Assembly (NCBI RefSeq): GCF_007673235.1
Contig: NZ_VDZH01000001.1
Span: 252,474-316,473, forward strand
Reading direction: 5' to 3'
Source of the DNA: Curtobacterium pusillum
GTDB taxonomy: Bacteria; Actinomycetota; Actinomycetes; Actinomycetales; Microbacteriaceae
DNA length: 64,000 nt
Positions 47,109 through 58,707 of the stretch are shown one piece after another. The notes under the pieces are model-generated. The model ran no database searches. It was not told the DNA's origin and saw only the letters and a list, made by a program, of their open reading frames with translations. A program made the translations under genes and the position numbers. The number at the start of each line of letters is the position of its first letter. Positions within the stretch are counted from its first letter, which is position 1.

Positions 47109-50100
47109 ATGGCGCTCCAGCCACCCCAGTCCGCAGGCCTCCTGCCGCCGCACCGCCGGTTCTCCGCGGTTCCCGACGCCGCCGGCATGTACGACCCGGC
47201 GAACGAGAAGGACGCGTGCGGCCTCGCGATGGTCGCGACGCTCCGCGGCACGGCCGGTCACGACATCGTCGACGCGGCGCTTGGCGCCCTGCGGAACCTC
47301 GAGCACCGCGGTGCGGTCGGTTCGGACGCCGGCACCGGTGACGGCGCGGGCATCCTGTGCCAGGTGCCGGACGAGTTCTTCCGCGCCGAGGTCCCGTTCG
47401 AGCTGCCGGCAGCGGGGGAGTACGCGGTCGGCACGGCCTACCTGCCCGTCGACGAGGACGACCGTCACGCGGTGAAGGGCGCCGTCGAGCGACTCGCCCG
47501 TGAAGAGGGCCTGCGGGTCCTCGGCTGGCGCGAGGTCCCGGTCCGACCGGAGGTACTCGGCACCCTGGCCCGCGCGGCGATGCCCGCGTTCGAGCAACTG
47601 TTCGTCGCGTCGATCCGGCACGACGTGCACGGCGAATCGTGGAGCGGCATCGCCCTCGACCGGCAGGCCTTCCGCCTCCGCAAGCGTGCCGAGCACGACG
47701 CCGAGGTGTACTTCATGTCGCTGTCGAGCCGGACCATGGTCTACAAGGGCATGGTCACGACGCTCCAGCTCGAGCCCTTCTACCCGGACCTCAGCGACGA
47801 GCGCTTCGCGTCGAAGCTCGCGATCGTGCACTCGCGGTACTCGACGAACACGTTCCCGTCCTGGCCGCTCGCCCAGCCGTTCCGCACGCTCGCGCACAAC
47901 GGTGAGATCAACACCGTCCGCGGCAACCGCAACTGGATGCGGGCACGCCAGTCGCAGCTGCAGAGCGAACTCCTCGGTGACATGGCGCCACTGCTGCCCA
48001 TCGTCAGCCCCGGTGCGAGCGACTCCGCCTCGTTCGACGAGGTCCTCGAGCTCCTCACGCTGACCGGCCGGTCGCTGCCGCACGCGGTGTCGATGATGGT
48101 GCCGGAGGCCTGGGAGAACCAGGTCGGGATGGACCCGGAGCTCCGCGCCTTCTACGAGTACCACTCGATGCTCATGGAGCCGTGGGACGGACCGGCGGCG
48201 ATCACCTTCACCGACGGCTCGGTCGTCGGCGCGACCCTCGACCGGAACGGCCTGCGCCCCGGTCGGTTCCTCGTCACCGACGACGGCCTCATCGTGATGG
48301 GGTCGGAGACCGGCGTCATCGACGTGCCCGCCGGCAAGGTCGTGCGGAAGGGCCGTCTGCGCCCGGGCCGCATGTTCCTCGTGGACACCGAGGCCGGTCG
48401 CATCATCGAGGACGACGAGGTCAAGCGCGAGCTGGCGACCTCCGGCCCGTGGGGCGAGTGGCTCGACGAGGGCCGCATCAACCTCGGCGACCTGCCCGAC
48501 CGCGAGCACATCGTGCACACCCCCGCTTCGGTGACCCGGCGGCAGCGCGCGTTCGGCTACACCGAGGAAGAGGTCCGCATCCTGCTGCGTCCGATGGCGC
48601 AGACCGGAGCGGAGCCCCTCGGCGCGATGGGTTCGGACACACCGATCGCCGTCCTGTCCCAGCGTCCGCGGCTGCTCTTCGACTACTTCACGCAGCAGTT
48701 CGCGCAGGTGACGAACCCGCCGCTCGACTCGATCCGCGAGCAGGTCATCACGTCGATGGGCATGGGCCTCGGTCCCGAGCGCAACCTGCTCACCGCCGGC
48801 CCCGAGCACGCGAAGCAGATCACGCTCGACTTCCCCGTCATCGACAACGACGAGCTCGCGAAGATCCAGCACTTCGAGACCGAGTCCGGCCGCCACCTCA
48901 CCGTGACGATCAAGGGTCTGTACCGCGTCGACGCCGGCAAGAAGGCGATGCAGAAGCGCATCGCTGCCGTGTGCGACGAGGTCGACGCCGCGATCGAGTC
49001 GGGCAAGCAGTTCATCGTGCTGTCCGACCGCGACGGCAACGCCGAGCAGGCCCCGGTGCCGAGCCTCCTGCTGCTCGCTGCGGTGCACCACCACCTGATC
49101 CGCACCGAGCAGCGCATGAAGGTCGGCCTGATCGTCGAGGCCGGCGACGTGCGCGAGGTCCACCACGTCGCGACCCTCATCGGGTACGGCGCGTCGGCGA
49201 TCAACCCGTACCTCGCGATGGAGACCTGCGAGATCCTCGTCCGTCAGGGCATGATCAGCGGCGTCACGCCGGAGCAGGCCGTCAAGAACGTGATCAAGGC
49301 GCTCGGCAAGGGCGTCCTGAAGATCATGTCGAAGATGGGCATCTCGACGGTGTCGAGCTACGCGGGGGCACAGGCGTTCGAGGCCGTGGGGCTCAGCCAG
49401 GAGTTCGTCGACCGCTACTTCACCGGGACGTCGTCGATCCTCGGTGGAGTCGGCATCGAGGTCATCGCGAAGGAGAACGCCGAGCGGCACGCCCAGGCGT
49501 ACCCGCAGGACGGCGCGGTGCTCTCGCACGAGCGCCTGCAGACCGGCGGCGAGTACCAGTGGCGTCGCGAGGGTCCGCCGCACCTGTTCAACCCGGACAC
49601 CGTGTTCCGGCTGCAGCACGCCACGCGCTCACGCCGCTACGACATCTTCCGCGAGTACTCGCAGGCGGTCGACGACCAGTCCGAGCAGCTCATGACGCTC
49701 CGCGGCCTGTTCCGCTTCAAGAACGGTGCCCGGAAGCCCGTGGCACTCGACGAGGTCGAGCCGATCGAGTCGATCGTCAAGCGGTTCAACACCGGCGCGA
49801 TGTCCTACGGCTCCATCTCGAAGGAAGCCCACGAGACGCTCGCGATCGCGATGAACCGACTCGGCGGCCGATCGAACACGGGTGAGGGCGGCGAGGACGT
49901 CGACCGACTGCTCGACCCCGAGCGCCGCAGCGCGATCAAGCAGGTCGCGTCCGGGCGCTTCGGCGTCACGAGCATGTACCTGACGCACGCCACGGACATC
50001 CAGCTGAAGATGGCGCAGGGCGCGAAGCCGGGCGAGGGCGGGCAGCTGCCCCCGACGAAGGTCTACCCGTGGGTCGCCCGCACGCGGCACGCGACGGCCG

Positions 50101-51704
50101 GAGTCGGCCTGATCTCGCCGCCGCCGCACCACGACATCTACTCGATCGAGGACCTCAAGCAGCTCATCTTCGACGTGAAGCGGGCGAACCCGTCCGCTCG
50201 CGTGCACGTGAAGCTCGTGAGTCAGTCCGGCATCGGGGCCGTGGCCGCGGGTGTGACGAAGGCCCTCGCCGACGTCGTGCTCGTGTCCGGGCACGACGGT
50301 GGCACGGGTGCGTCGCCCCTGAACTCGCTCAAGCACGCGGGGACCCCGTGGGAGATCGGCCTCGCCGAGACGCAGCAGACCCTCATGCTCAACGGCATGC
50401 GCGACCGGGTGGTCGTGCAGGTCGACGGGCAGATGAAGACCGGTCGTGACGTCGTCGTGGCCGCGCTGCTCGGCGCCGAGGAGTACGGCTTCGCGACCGC
50501 GCCGCTCGTGGTCGAGGGCTGCATCCTGATGCGCGTCTGCCACCTGGACACCTGCCCGGTGGGCGTCGCCACGCAGAACCCGGAGCTCCGCAAGCGGTTC
50601 AGCGGCAAGCCCGAGTTCGTCGTGAACTTCTTCGAGTTCATCGCGCAGGAAGTGCGCGAGCTGCTCGCCGAGCTCGGGTTCCGCACCCTCGAAGAGGCGA
50701 TCGGGCACGCCGACGCCCTCGACGTGGACCGTGCCGTCGAGCACTGGAAGGCCTCCGGCCTCGACCTGGAGCCGGTCCTCAAGGGCCCGCGCTTCGAGGC
50801 CGACGAGCCGCGCCGGCACCAGCGCGACCAGGACCACGAGCTGGAGCAGCACTTCGACGTGCAGCTGATCCAGCAGACTTCCGACGTCCTCGAGCACGGC
50901 GGCACGATCGCGCTCGACCTGCCGATCCGGAACACGGAGCGGGCGGTCGGCACGATGCTCGGGCACGAGGTCACGCTCCGTCACGGCGAGAACGGCCTCC
51001 CGTCCGGATCGATCGACGTGACCCTGCGCGGTTCGGCCGGGCAGTCGCTCGGTGCGTTCCTGCCGGCCGGCATCACGCTGCGGCTCATCGGTGACAGCAA
51101 CGACTACGTCGGCAAGGGACTGTCCGGTGGCGAGGTCATCGTCCGACCGGACGCCGGCTCGGGCTTCGATCCGGCCGAGAACGTCATCGCCGGCAACGTC
51201 ATCGGCTACGGCGCGACCCAGGGCAGCATGTTCATCCGCGGCATCGTGGGCGAACGCTTCCTGGTGCGCAACTCCGGCGCGACCGCGGTGGTCGAGGGCG
51301 TGGGCGACCACGCGCTCGAGTACATGACCGGTGGCCTCGCGCTCATCCTCGGCGAGACGGGTCGGAACCTCGGCGCCGGCATGTCCGGCGGTACGGCGTA
51401 CGTCCGCGGTCTCCGGACGGAGCACGTGAACACCGACTCGCTCGCGTCCGGCGAACTGCGGCTCGAGTCGCTCGACAGCGCCGACGTCGAGATCGTGAAC
51501 GACCTGCTCGCCCGCCACGCGGCCGAGACCGGGTCCACGCTCGCCGCCGAACTGCTCGAGTCCGGTGACCTGAGCGACTTCGTCAAGGTGCTGCCGCGCG
51601 ACTACGCGGCGGTGCTCGAGACCCGACAGCAGGCCGTCGACGAGGGCCTCGACCCGGACGGCGACGTCGTCTGGAACAGAATTCTGGAGGTGACCGGTGG
51701 CTGA
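47109..51704 (+). CDS. gltB: Glutamate synthase large subunit
   Basis: A 1531-residue NADPH-GOGAT alpha subunit that makes two glutamates from glutamine and 2-oxoglutarate. Residues 1-36 are a propeptide; Cys37 in '[14 protein letters not shown]' becomes the N-terminal nucleophile of the glutaminase domain. The FMN/synthase domain holds '[20 protein letters not shown]', and Cys ligands of the 3Fe-4S cluster are in '[18 protein letters not shown]'. The C-terminal beta-helix ends with '[12 protein letters not shown]' and '[11 protein letters not shown]'. Overlaps gltD by 8 bases. Confidence 0.98.
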   Translation: MALQPPQSAGLLPPHRRFSAVPDAAGMYDPANEKDACGLAMVATLRGTAGHDIVDAALGALRNLEHRGAVGSDAGTGDGAGILCQVPDEFFRAEVPFELPAAGEYAVGTAYLPVDEDDRHAVKGAVERLAREEGLRVLGWREVPVRPEVLGTLARAAMPAFEQLFVASIRHDVHGESWSGIALDRQAFRLRKRAEHDAEVYFMSLSSRTMVYKGMVTTLQLEPFYPDLSDERFASKLAIVHSRYSTNTFPSWPLAQPFRTLAHNGEINTVRGNRNWMRARQSQLQSELLGDMAPLLPIVSPGASDSASFDEVLELLTLTGRSLPHAVSMMVPEAWENQVGMDPELRAFYEYHSMLMEPWDGPAAITFTDGSVVGATLDRNGLRPGRFLVTDDGLIVMGSETGVIDVPAGKVVRKGRLRPGRMFLVDTEAGRIIEDDEVKRELATSGPWGEWLDEGRINLGDLPDREHIVHTPASVTRRQRAFGYTEEEVRILLRPMAQTGAEPLGAMGSDTPIAVLSQRPRLLFDYFTQQFAQVTNPPLDSIREQVITSMGMGLGPERNLLTAGPEHAKQITLDFPVIDNDELAKIQHFETESGRHLTVTIKGLYRVDAGKKAMQKRIAAVCDEVDAAIESGKQFIVLSDRDGNAEQAPVPSLLLLAAVHHHLIRTEQRMKVGLIVEAGDVREVHHVATLIGYGASAINPYLAMETCEILVRQGMISGVTPEQAVKNVIKALGKGVLKIMSKMGISTVSSYAGAQAFEAVGLSQEFVDRYFTGTSSILGGVGIEVIAKENAERHAQAYPQDGAVLSHERLQTGGEYQWRREGPPHLFNPDTVFRLQHATRSRRYDIFREYSQAVDDQSEQLMTLRGLFRFKNGARKPVALDEVEPIESIVKRFNTGAMSYGSISKEAHETLAIAMNRLGGRSNTGEGGEDVDRLLDPERRSAIKQVASGRFGVTSMYLTHATDIQLKMAQGAKPGEGGQLPPTKVYPWVARTRHATAGVGLISPPPHHDIYSIEDLKQLIFDVKRANPSARVHVKLVSQSGIGAVAAGVTKALADVVLVSGHDGGTGASPLNSLKHAGTPWEIGLAETQQTLMLNGMRDRVVVQVDGQMKTGRDVVVAALLGAEEYGFATAPLVVEGCILMRVCHLDTCPVGVATQNPELRKRFSGKPEFVVNFFEFIAQEVRELLAELGFRTLEEAIGHADALDVDRAVEHWKASGLDLEPVLKGPRFEADEPRRHQRDQDHELEQHFDVQLIQQTSDVLEHGGTIALDLPIRNTERAVGTMLGHEVTLRHGENGLPSGSIDVTLRGSAGQSLGAFLPAGITLRLIGDSNDYVGKGLSGGEVIVRPDAGSGFDPAENVIAGNVIGYGATQGSMFIRGIVGERFLVRNSGATAVVEGVGDHALEYMTGGLALILGETGRNLGAGMSGGTAYVRGLRTEHVNTDSLASGELRLESLDSADVEIVNDLLARHAAETGSTLAAELLESGDLSDFVKVLPRDYAAVLETRQQAVDEGLDPDGDVVWNRILEVTGG

Positions 51705-53154
51705 CCCCAAGGGATTCCTGAAGGTCCAGGAGCGCGAGCTCCCGGCCCGTCGTCCCGTGCCCGTGCGGCTCATGGACTGGAAAGAGGTCTACGAGCAGCA
51801 GGAGTCCGGCGCGCTCAAGCGTCAGGCCGGCCGCTGCATGGACTGCGGTGTGCCGTTCTGCCACCAGGGCTGCCCGCTCGGCAACCTCATCCCGGAGTGG
51901 AACGACCTCACGTGGCGCGGCGAGGGTCGCCAGGCGATCGAGCGGCTCCACGCGACGAACAACTTCCCGGAGTTCACCGGGCGGCTGTGCCCCGCGCCGT
52001 GCGAGTCCTCCTGCGTGCTGGGCATCAACCAGCCCCCGGTGACGATCAAGCAGGTCGAGGTCTCGATCATCGACGAGGCGTTCCAGAACGGCTGGGTCAC
52101 GCCGCACCCGCCGGAGCGACTCACCGGCAAGACCGTCGCCGTCGTGGGGTCCGGCCCGGCCGGCCTCGCCGCCGCGCAGCAGCTGACCCGCGCCGGTCAC
52201 ACGGTCGCGGTGTACGAGCGCGACGACCGGATCGGTGGTCTGCTCCGCTACGGCATCCCGGACTTCAAGATGGAGAAGCGCCAGATCGACGCGCGTCTCG
52301 CCCAGATGCAGGCCGAGGGCACCCGGTTCCGTGCCGGTGTCGAGATCGGCCGGGACATCACCTGGGACGACCTGAAGTCACGCTACGACGCGGTCGTCGT
52401 CGCGACCGGCGCCACGGTGCCGCGCGACCTGCCCATCCCGGGGCGCGACCACGACGGCGTGCACTTCGCGATGGACTACCTCGTCCAGCAGAACAAGGCG
52501 AACGCGGGCACCACGGTCGACAACCAGCTGACGGCCGAGGGCAAGCACGTCGTCGTCATCGGCGGCGGCGACACCGGTGCGGACTGCATCGGCACGGCGC
52601 ACCGGCAGGGCGCGCTGAGCGTGACGAACCTGGCGATCGGCAAGCAGCCGCCGCTGGAGCGTCCGTCCGAGCAGCCGTGGCCGATGTTCCCGACGGTCTT
52701 CGAGGTCACGAGTGCCCACGAGGAAGGCGGCGAGCGGCACTACCTGGCGTCGACCGTCGAGTTCCTGGCGAACGAGGCCGGCGAGGTCCGCGCACTGCGC
52801 GTCGCCGAGACCGAGTACCTCGACGGCCGCCGCGTCCCGAAGGCCGGCACCGAGCGCGAGATCCCCGCGGACCTCGTCCTCATCGCCATGGGCTTCACCG
52901 GTCCGGAGACCGACACGCTCGAGCCACAGCTCGGTCTGCCGACGACGGTGTCCGGTGCGGTGTCCCGTCAGGCGGACTACTCCACCAACGAGCCGGGCGT
53001 GTTCATCGCCGGCGACGCGGGCCGTGGGCAGTCGCTCATCGTGTGGGCGATCGCCGAGGGGCGTGCCGCCGCTGCCAAGGTCGACGAGTACCTCGAGGGT
53101 TCGACGATCCTCCCGGCACCCGTCAAGGCCACCGACCGCGCGATCACCGTCTGA
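51697..53154 (+). CDS. gltD: Glutamate synthase small subunit
   Basis: A 485-residue FAD/NADPH subunit feeding electrons to GltB. The N-terminal Fe-S region has Cys in '[18 protein letters not shown]' and '[10 protein letters not shown]'. The FAD fold is '[20 protein letters not shown]' and the NADPH fold '[18 protein letters not shown]'. '[19 protein letters not shown]' is the conserved end. GTG start follows TGGAGG within the end of gltB, so the two subunits are coupled. Confidence 0.97.
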   Translation: MADPKGFLKVQERELPARRPVPVRLMDWKEVYEQQESGALKRQAGRCMDCGVPFCHQGCPLGNLIPEWNDLTWRGEGRQAIERLHATNNFPEFTGRLCPAPCESSCVLGINQPPVTIKQVEVSIIDEAFQNGWVTPHPPERLTGKTVAVVGSGPAGLAAAQQLTRAGHTVAVYERDDRIGGLLRYGIPDFKMEKRQIDARLAQMQAEGTRFRAGVEIGRDITWDDLKSRYDAVVVATGATVPRDLPIPGRDHDGVHFAMDYLVQQNKANAGTTVDNQLTAEGKHVVVIGGGDTGADCIGTAHRQGALSVTNLAIGKQPPLERPSEQPWPMFPTVFEVTSAHEEGGERHYLASTVEFLANEAGEVRALRVAETEYLDGRRVPKAGTEREIPADLVLIAMGFTGPETDTLEPQLGLPTTVSGAVSRQADYSTNEPGVFIAGDAGRGQSLIVWAIAEGRAAAAKVDEYLEGSTILPAPVKATDRAITV

Positions 53155-53200
53155 GGTCCGACGTGAACGCATCGGGAACCCGGACCGACCAGTGAGCGTC

Positions 53201-53234
53201 AGGCCACCAGCACTCGATAGGGTGCTGGTGGCCT
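53201..53234 (+). terminator. Strong terminator after gltD
   Basis: A 13-bp perfect stem (53201-53213 with 53222-53234, AGGCCACCAGCAC and complement) with an 8-base loop. The loop and 3' arm also contain TAGGGT, a possible -10 for pyk. Confidence 0.75.
53218..53223 (+). promoter_or_regulatory. Candidate -10 (TAGGGT) for pyk inside the gltD terminator loop
   Basis: TAGGGT lies 77 bases before the pyk start. If used, RNA would begin at about 53230, in the 3' arm of the hairpin. Confidence 0.4.
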
Positions 53235-53300
53235 CGCTTCGTTCCGCGCGGCCCCACAGCGCGGAAACCCAAGCACCATCCACCACCACGAAGGAATCCA

Positions 53301-54746
53301 TTGAGACGCGCAAAGATCGTTTCGACGCTCGGACCGGCAACGTCGGAGTACGAGACCGTCAAGGAGATCATCGAAGCGGGCGTCGACGTCGCCCGCCTCA
53401 ACCTCAGCCACGGTGACTACAGCGTCCACGAGGCCAACTACGTGAACGTCCGTCGCGCCGCCGAGGAGCTCGGCAAGCCCGTCGCGATCCTCGTCGACCT
53501 GCAGGGTCCGAAGATCCGCCTGGCGAAGTTCGCCGACGGCCCGCACGACCTCGCGGTCGGCGACGTGTTCACGATCACCACCGAGGACGTCCCCGGCTCG
53601 AAGGAGATCTGCGGCACGACGTTCAAGGGCCTCCCGCAGGACGTCAAGCCCGGCGACCCGCTGCTCATCGACGACGGCCGTGTCCGCCTCCGCGTGCTGG
53701 ACACCGACGGCGTCCGCGTCCGCACCGAGGTCGTCGTCGGCGGCACCGTGTCGAACAACAAGGGCATCAACCTGCCCGGCGTCGCGGTCAACGTCCCCGC
53801 ACTGAGCGAGAAGGACGAGGCGGACCTCCGCTGGGGCATCCGTCAGGGCGCCGACCTCATCGCCCTGTCGTTCGTGCGCAACGCCGCCGACGTCGAGCGT
53901 GCCCACGAGATCATGGACGAGGAGGGCAAGCGTCTCCCCGTCATCGCGAAGATCGAGAAGCCGCAGGCCGTCGACGCGCTCGAGGAGATCATCGACGCGT
54001 TCGACAGCATCATGGTCGCCCGCGGTGACCTCGGCGTCGAGCTCCCGCTCGAGGCGGTCCCGATCGTGCAGAAGCGCGCCGTCGAGCTCGCCCGCCGCAT
54101 GGCGAAGCCGGTCATCGTCGCGACGCAGATGCTCGAGTCGATGATCTCGTCGCCGATCCCGACCCGCGCCGAGACCTCCGACGTCGCGAACGCCGTCCTC
54201 GACGGTGCCGACGCGGTCATGCTCTCCGGCGAGACCAGCGTCGGCGAGTACCCGGTGCAGACCGTCCGCACGATGGCCCGCATCGTCGAGTCGACCGAGG
54301 ACCACGGCCTCGAGCGCATCGCGCCCCTCGGCACGAAGCCGCGCACGCTCGGTGGCGCCATCACCCTCGCCGCCGTCGAGATCGCCGAGTTCACCGAGGC
54401 CTCGTACCTCTGCGTCTTCACGGAGTCCGGCGACTCGGCCCGACGCATGTCGCGCCTGCGCCACGGCCTGCCGATCATCGCGTTCACCCCGAACGAGGCG
54501 ACGCGCCGCCGGATGGCGCTCACCTGGGGCGTCCGCTCCTTCCTCGTGGACCGCAAGACCCACACCGACGAGCTCTTCTCGCAGGTGGACGACGTCCTGC
54601 TCGAGAACGGCCTGGCCGCCCCCGGCGACCGTGTCATCGTGACGGCGGGGTCCCCTCCCGGCATCGAGGGGTCGACGAACGACCTCCGCGTGCACCGCGT
54701 CGGTGACGCGCACGCCGAGGCCGCACCGGCCTACGTGCGGGACTGA
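53301..54746 (+). CDS. pyk: Pyruvate kinase
   Basis: A 481-residue glycolytic kinase. 'RAKIVSTLGPATSEYETVKE' opens the barrel, 'GVDVARLNLSHGDY' follows, the metal and Lys site is 'PVIAKIEKPQAVDAL', then 'ARGDLGVELPLEAVPIVQK' and 'ETSDVANAVLDGADAVMLSGET'. The C-terminal allosteric domain is complete. A TTG start codon is used (LRRAKIV), preceded by AAGGA at 6 bases. A 15-bp terminator hairpin follows. Confidence 0.97.
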   Translation: MRRAKIVSTLGPATSEYETVKEIIEAGVDVARLNLSHGDYSVHEANYVNVRRAAEELGKPVAILVDLQGPKIRLAKFADGPHDLAVGDVFTITTEDVPGSKEICGTTFKGLPQDVKPGDPLLIDDGRVRLRVLDTDGVRVRTEVVVGGTVSNNKGINLPGVAVNVPALSEKDEADLRWGIRQGADLIALSFVRNAADVERAHEIMDEEGKRLPVIAKIEKPQAVDALEEIIDAFDSIMVARGDLGVELPLEAVPIVQKRAVELARRMAKPVIVATQMLESMISSPIPTRAETSDVANAVLDGADAVMLSGETSVGEYPVQTVRTMARIVESTEDHGLERIAPLGTKPRTLGGAITLAAVEIAEFTEASYLCVFTESGDSARRMSRLRHGLPIIAFTPNEATRRRMALTWGVRSFLVDRKTHTDELFSQVDDVLLENGLAAPGDRVIVTAGSPPGIEGSTNDLRVHRVGDAHAEAAPAYVRD

Positions 54747-54763
54747 TCCCAGCGTCCGACGTC

Positions 54764-54827
54764 CGACGGGGCGCGGACTGGAGGCACGGCGCAGCAGCGT
54801 CGTCGGCCGCCGGTCCGCGCCCCGTCG
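54764..54827 (+). terminator. Long-arm terminator after pyk, containing dispersed repeat copy B
   Basis: A 15-bp perfect inverted repeat (54764-54778 with 54813-54827) encloses 34 bases. The inner part begins TGGAGGCACGGC (54779-54790) and ends in CGGTCCGCGCC, the same plan as the elements at 15338 and 59891. The remaining bases to 54920 show no gene. Confidence 0.65.
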
Positions 54828-54920
54828 CGTTCTCCCTCCACACGTCGCGACCCGACCTGCCGCGTCCGCAGAACGCCGTGGAGCCGGCCCGACGTCGGCC
54901 GGAGGCGGCAGGATGGCGGT

Positions 54921-55991
54921 GTGAGCCTCCAGACCGGATCCACGGCGCAGCGCGCCGACGTGCGCCGTTGGCGCCGCTACCTCGCCGACGAACGTGCGGA
55001 GGGAGCCGTGTACCGGAACCTCGCCGCCCGTCGGTCCGGCGAGGAACGCGAGATCCTGTCCGCCCTGGCCGAGGCTGAGGGGCGTCACGAGCAGCACTGG
55101 CTGGACCTCCTCGGGGACGACGTCGGACGACCGCAGCGGGGGAGCCTCCGGACCCGGGTGCTCGCCGCACTCGCGAAACGGTTCGGGTCGGTGTTCGTCC
55201 TCGCGCTCATGCAGCGCGCTGAGGACCGCTCGCCGTACGCCGACGACGCCGACGCGACCGCGAGCATGGCGGCCGACGAGCGGATCCACGGCGAGGTCGT
55301 CCGGGGCCTCGCGAACCGCGGTCGGATGCGGCTCTCGGGGACCTTCCGGGCGGCGGTCTTCGGCGCGAACGACGGGCTGGTGTCGAACCTCGCGCTCATC
55401 ATCGGCGTCAGTGCGTCCGGCGCGGACCGCCACTTCGTGCTGCTGAGCGGCATCGCCGGACTGCTCGCCGGCGCCTTGTCGATGGGCGCGGGGGAGTACG
55501 TGTCCGTCCGGTCGCAGCGCGAACTGCTGACGGCGTCCGCCCCGCACCCCGAGGCGGGCCGGGCCGTGGCGGACCTCGACGTCGACGCGAACGAACTCGC
55601 GCTGGTCTACCGGGCGCGGGGCATGAGCGAGTCGGACGCGCAGACCCACGCGGACGAGGTCCTCGGTGGCGCCACGGTGACGGCTCCGGCGCCGGCGGAC
55701 GACCACGAGGCGATCGGCAACGGGATGAGCGCGGCGATCTCGAGCTTCTGCTTCTTCGCCTCCGGTGCGATCATCCCGGTGCTGCCGTACCTGTTCGGAC
55801 TGCAGGGCTGGGCGGCCATCGCCGTGGCGGCAGCGCTCGTCGGCATCGCGCTGCTCGGTACCGGTGCGGTGGTCGGCGTGCTCAGCGGAGCGTCCCCGAT
55901 CCGTCGGGCGCTGCGGCAGCTCGCCATCGGCTTCGGCGCCGCGGCCGTCACCTACGGTCTCGGCCTGCTGTTCGGGACGGGCAGTGCCTAG
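54921..55991 (+). CDS. VIT1/CCC1-family transporter with ferritin-like N-terminal domain
   Basis: A 356-residue protein. Residues about 8-125 are helical with paired Glu and Glu-x-x-His motifs (ADERAEGAVYRNLA, EAEGRHEQHW, ADERIHGEVV), as in ferritin-like/rubrerythrin domains that bind iron. From about 137 the VIT1 domain begins with 'VFGANDGLVSNLALIIGV', 'LAGALSMGAGEYVSVRSQ' and three more helices to the end. Homologues move Fe2+ or Mn2+ out of the cytoplasm; export here is inferred. GTG 54921 lies 6 bases after CAGGAT, a possible leaderless -10. Confidence 0.88.
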   Translation: MSLQTGSTAQRADVRRWRRYLADERAEGAVYRNLAARRSGEEREILSALAEAEGRHEQHWLDLLGDDVGRPQRGSLRTRVLAALAKRFGSVFVLALMQRAEDRSPYADDADATASMAADERIHGEVVRGLANRGRMRLSGTFRAAVFGANDGLVSNLALIIGVSASGADRHFVLLSGIAGLLAGALSMGAGEYVSVRSQRELLTASAPHPEAGRAVADLDVDANELALVYRARGMSESDAQTHADEVLGGATVTAPAPADDHEAIGNGMSAAISSFCFFASGAIIPVLPYLFGLQGWAAIAVAAALVGIALLGTGAVVGVLSGASPIRRALRQLAIGFGAAAVTYGLGLLFGTGSA

Positions 55992-56015
55992 ACAGGCAGC
56001 ACCAACGGGCAGTGC

Positions 56016-56555
56016 CTAGCGCCGGACCGCGGCCCGCGGGGGCAGGAGCAGGAGCGCCGCGGCACCGACGACGATGAGCGCGATGCCGGAGAACACCATG
56101 AACACGGTCAGCGCGAGCCCGGGTGCGACGAGGACGACCACGCCACCGAGGATCGAGAGCACCGCGCTGACGATCGTCGGGACGCGTGACGACCCTGGGT
56201 GCCCGACGAAGCCGCCGACCAGCGAGGCGATCCCCTCGACGATGAACCCGATCCCCGCGAGCACGGCGTAGACCACGAGCGGGATCGCGGGATCGAGCAG
56301 CGTCACCAGGCCCGCGACGCCGACGAGCGCACCCACGATCCCCGAGGTCCACCGCCAGACCGGTGGGGTCCCGTGTCCCCGGACGGCTGCGAACACGCGG
56401 AGCGCGCCGGCGACGACGAGGTACACGCCGAACAGCAGCGCGACGACGACCAGCGACGGACGCGGCCAGACGATCGCGACCACCCCGAGGGCGATCGCGA
56501 CGACGGCGGTGACGATGACGAACACGCGGAACGTGCGGACGGCACGAGAGTCCAC
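56016..56555 (-). CDS. HdeD-family (DUF308) membrane protein
   Basis: A 179-residue protein of six short hydrophobic helices arranged as repeated pairs, with '[26 protein letters not shown]' style repeats in three copies. This is the HdeD/DUF308 pattern; E. coli HdeD is linked to acid resistance, but the actinobacterial role is unknown. GTG 56555 is chosen because AGGGAGGAG ends 5 bases upstream; a GTG two codons earlier lies inside that ribosome binding site. Convergent with the VIT1 gene. Confidence 0.85.
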   Translation of the reverse strand: MDSRAVRTFRVFVIVTAVVAIALGVVAIVWPRPSLVVVALLFGVYLVVAGALRVFAAVRGHGTPPVWRWTSGIVGALVGVAGLVTLLDPAIPLVVYAVLAGIGFIVEGIASLVGGFVGHPGSSRVPTIVSAVLSILGGVVVLVAPGLALTVFMVFSGIALIVVGAAALLLLPPRAAVRR

Positions 56556-56645
56556 GAGCACTCCTCCCTGTCAGAACTGCTCGGTTCGACGGTACCTGCC
56601 GTCGCCGAGGTCGGTTCGTGCAACCGGATGCAACGTGGCCGGACG

Positions 56646-56651
56646 TAGCGT
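56646..56651 (+). promoter_or_regulatory. Putative -10 (TAGCGT) for the aldehyde dehydrogenase operon
   Basis: TAGCGT lies 52 bases before the ATG at 56704. Two TGCAAC direct repeats (56619-56624, 56629-56634) with a 10-bp period cover the expected -35, suggesting an activator or repressor site. Confidence 0.45.
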
Positions 56652-56703
56652 GCGGGCAGGCGCGGACCCAGCGCCCCGACAGAGTCGTCGAAAGGTGTCC
56701 ACC

Positions 56704-58244
<1,541 letters not shown>

Positions 58245-58245
<1 letters not shown>

Positions 58246-58661
58246 TGAGCACCGACCGCGTGGCGGTCACGCCGGCGGCGGGGGAGCTCCTGCGCTCCCT
58301 CGCCGCCCGGCACGGCCCGCTCATGTTCCACCAGTCGGGCGGGTGCTGCGACGGCTCCAGCCCGATGTGCTACCCCGTCGGCATGTTCACGACCGGTTCC
58401 GGCGACGTGCTCCTCGGCGCGCTCGACGTCCCAGGGATCGAGCCGATCGAGGTGTACATGTCGAAGTCCCAGTTCGAGTACTGGAAGTACACCCACCTCA
58501 CGATCGACGTCGTGGACGGTCGTGGCGCGGGGTTCTCCCTCGAGGTCCCCGAGGGCAAGCGGTTCCTCACCCGCTCCCGGATGTTCGACGACGCCGAGCT
58601 CGCGGATCTCGGCCTGGTGCCGGCAGGCCCTGGCCCGCGCAGGTCGGCGGACGTAGGCTGA
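58245..58661 (+). CDS. DUF779 domain protein
   Basis: A 138-residue soluble protein with 'GPLMFHQSGGCCDGSSPMCYP' as its Cys-rich signature, and 'YMSKSQFEYWKYTHLTIDVVDGRGAGFSLE' read as the second conserved part. DUF779 proteins nearly always accompany AldB/ExaC-type dehydrogenases; a helper or redox role is guessed but not known. The start shares one base with the dehydrogenase stop (TGATG). Confidence 0.92.
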
Positions 58662-58707
58662 CGACACCGACGCACCGACGCGGCGGGCGGACCCGGACGG
58701 AGGACGC

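Noticed and set aside
49629..51773. A 714-codon minus-strand open frame opposite gltB
   Set aside because: Shadow of gltB; the same bias applies. No ribosome binding site or conserved block.
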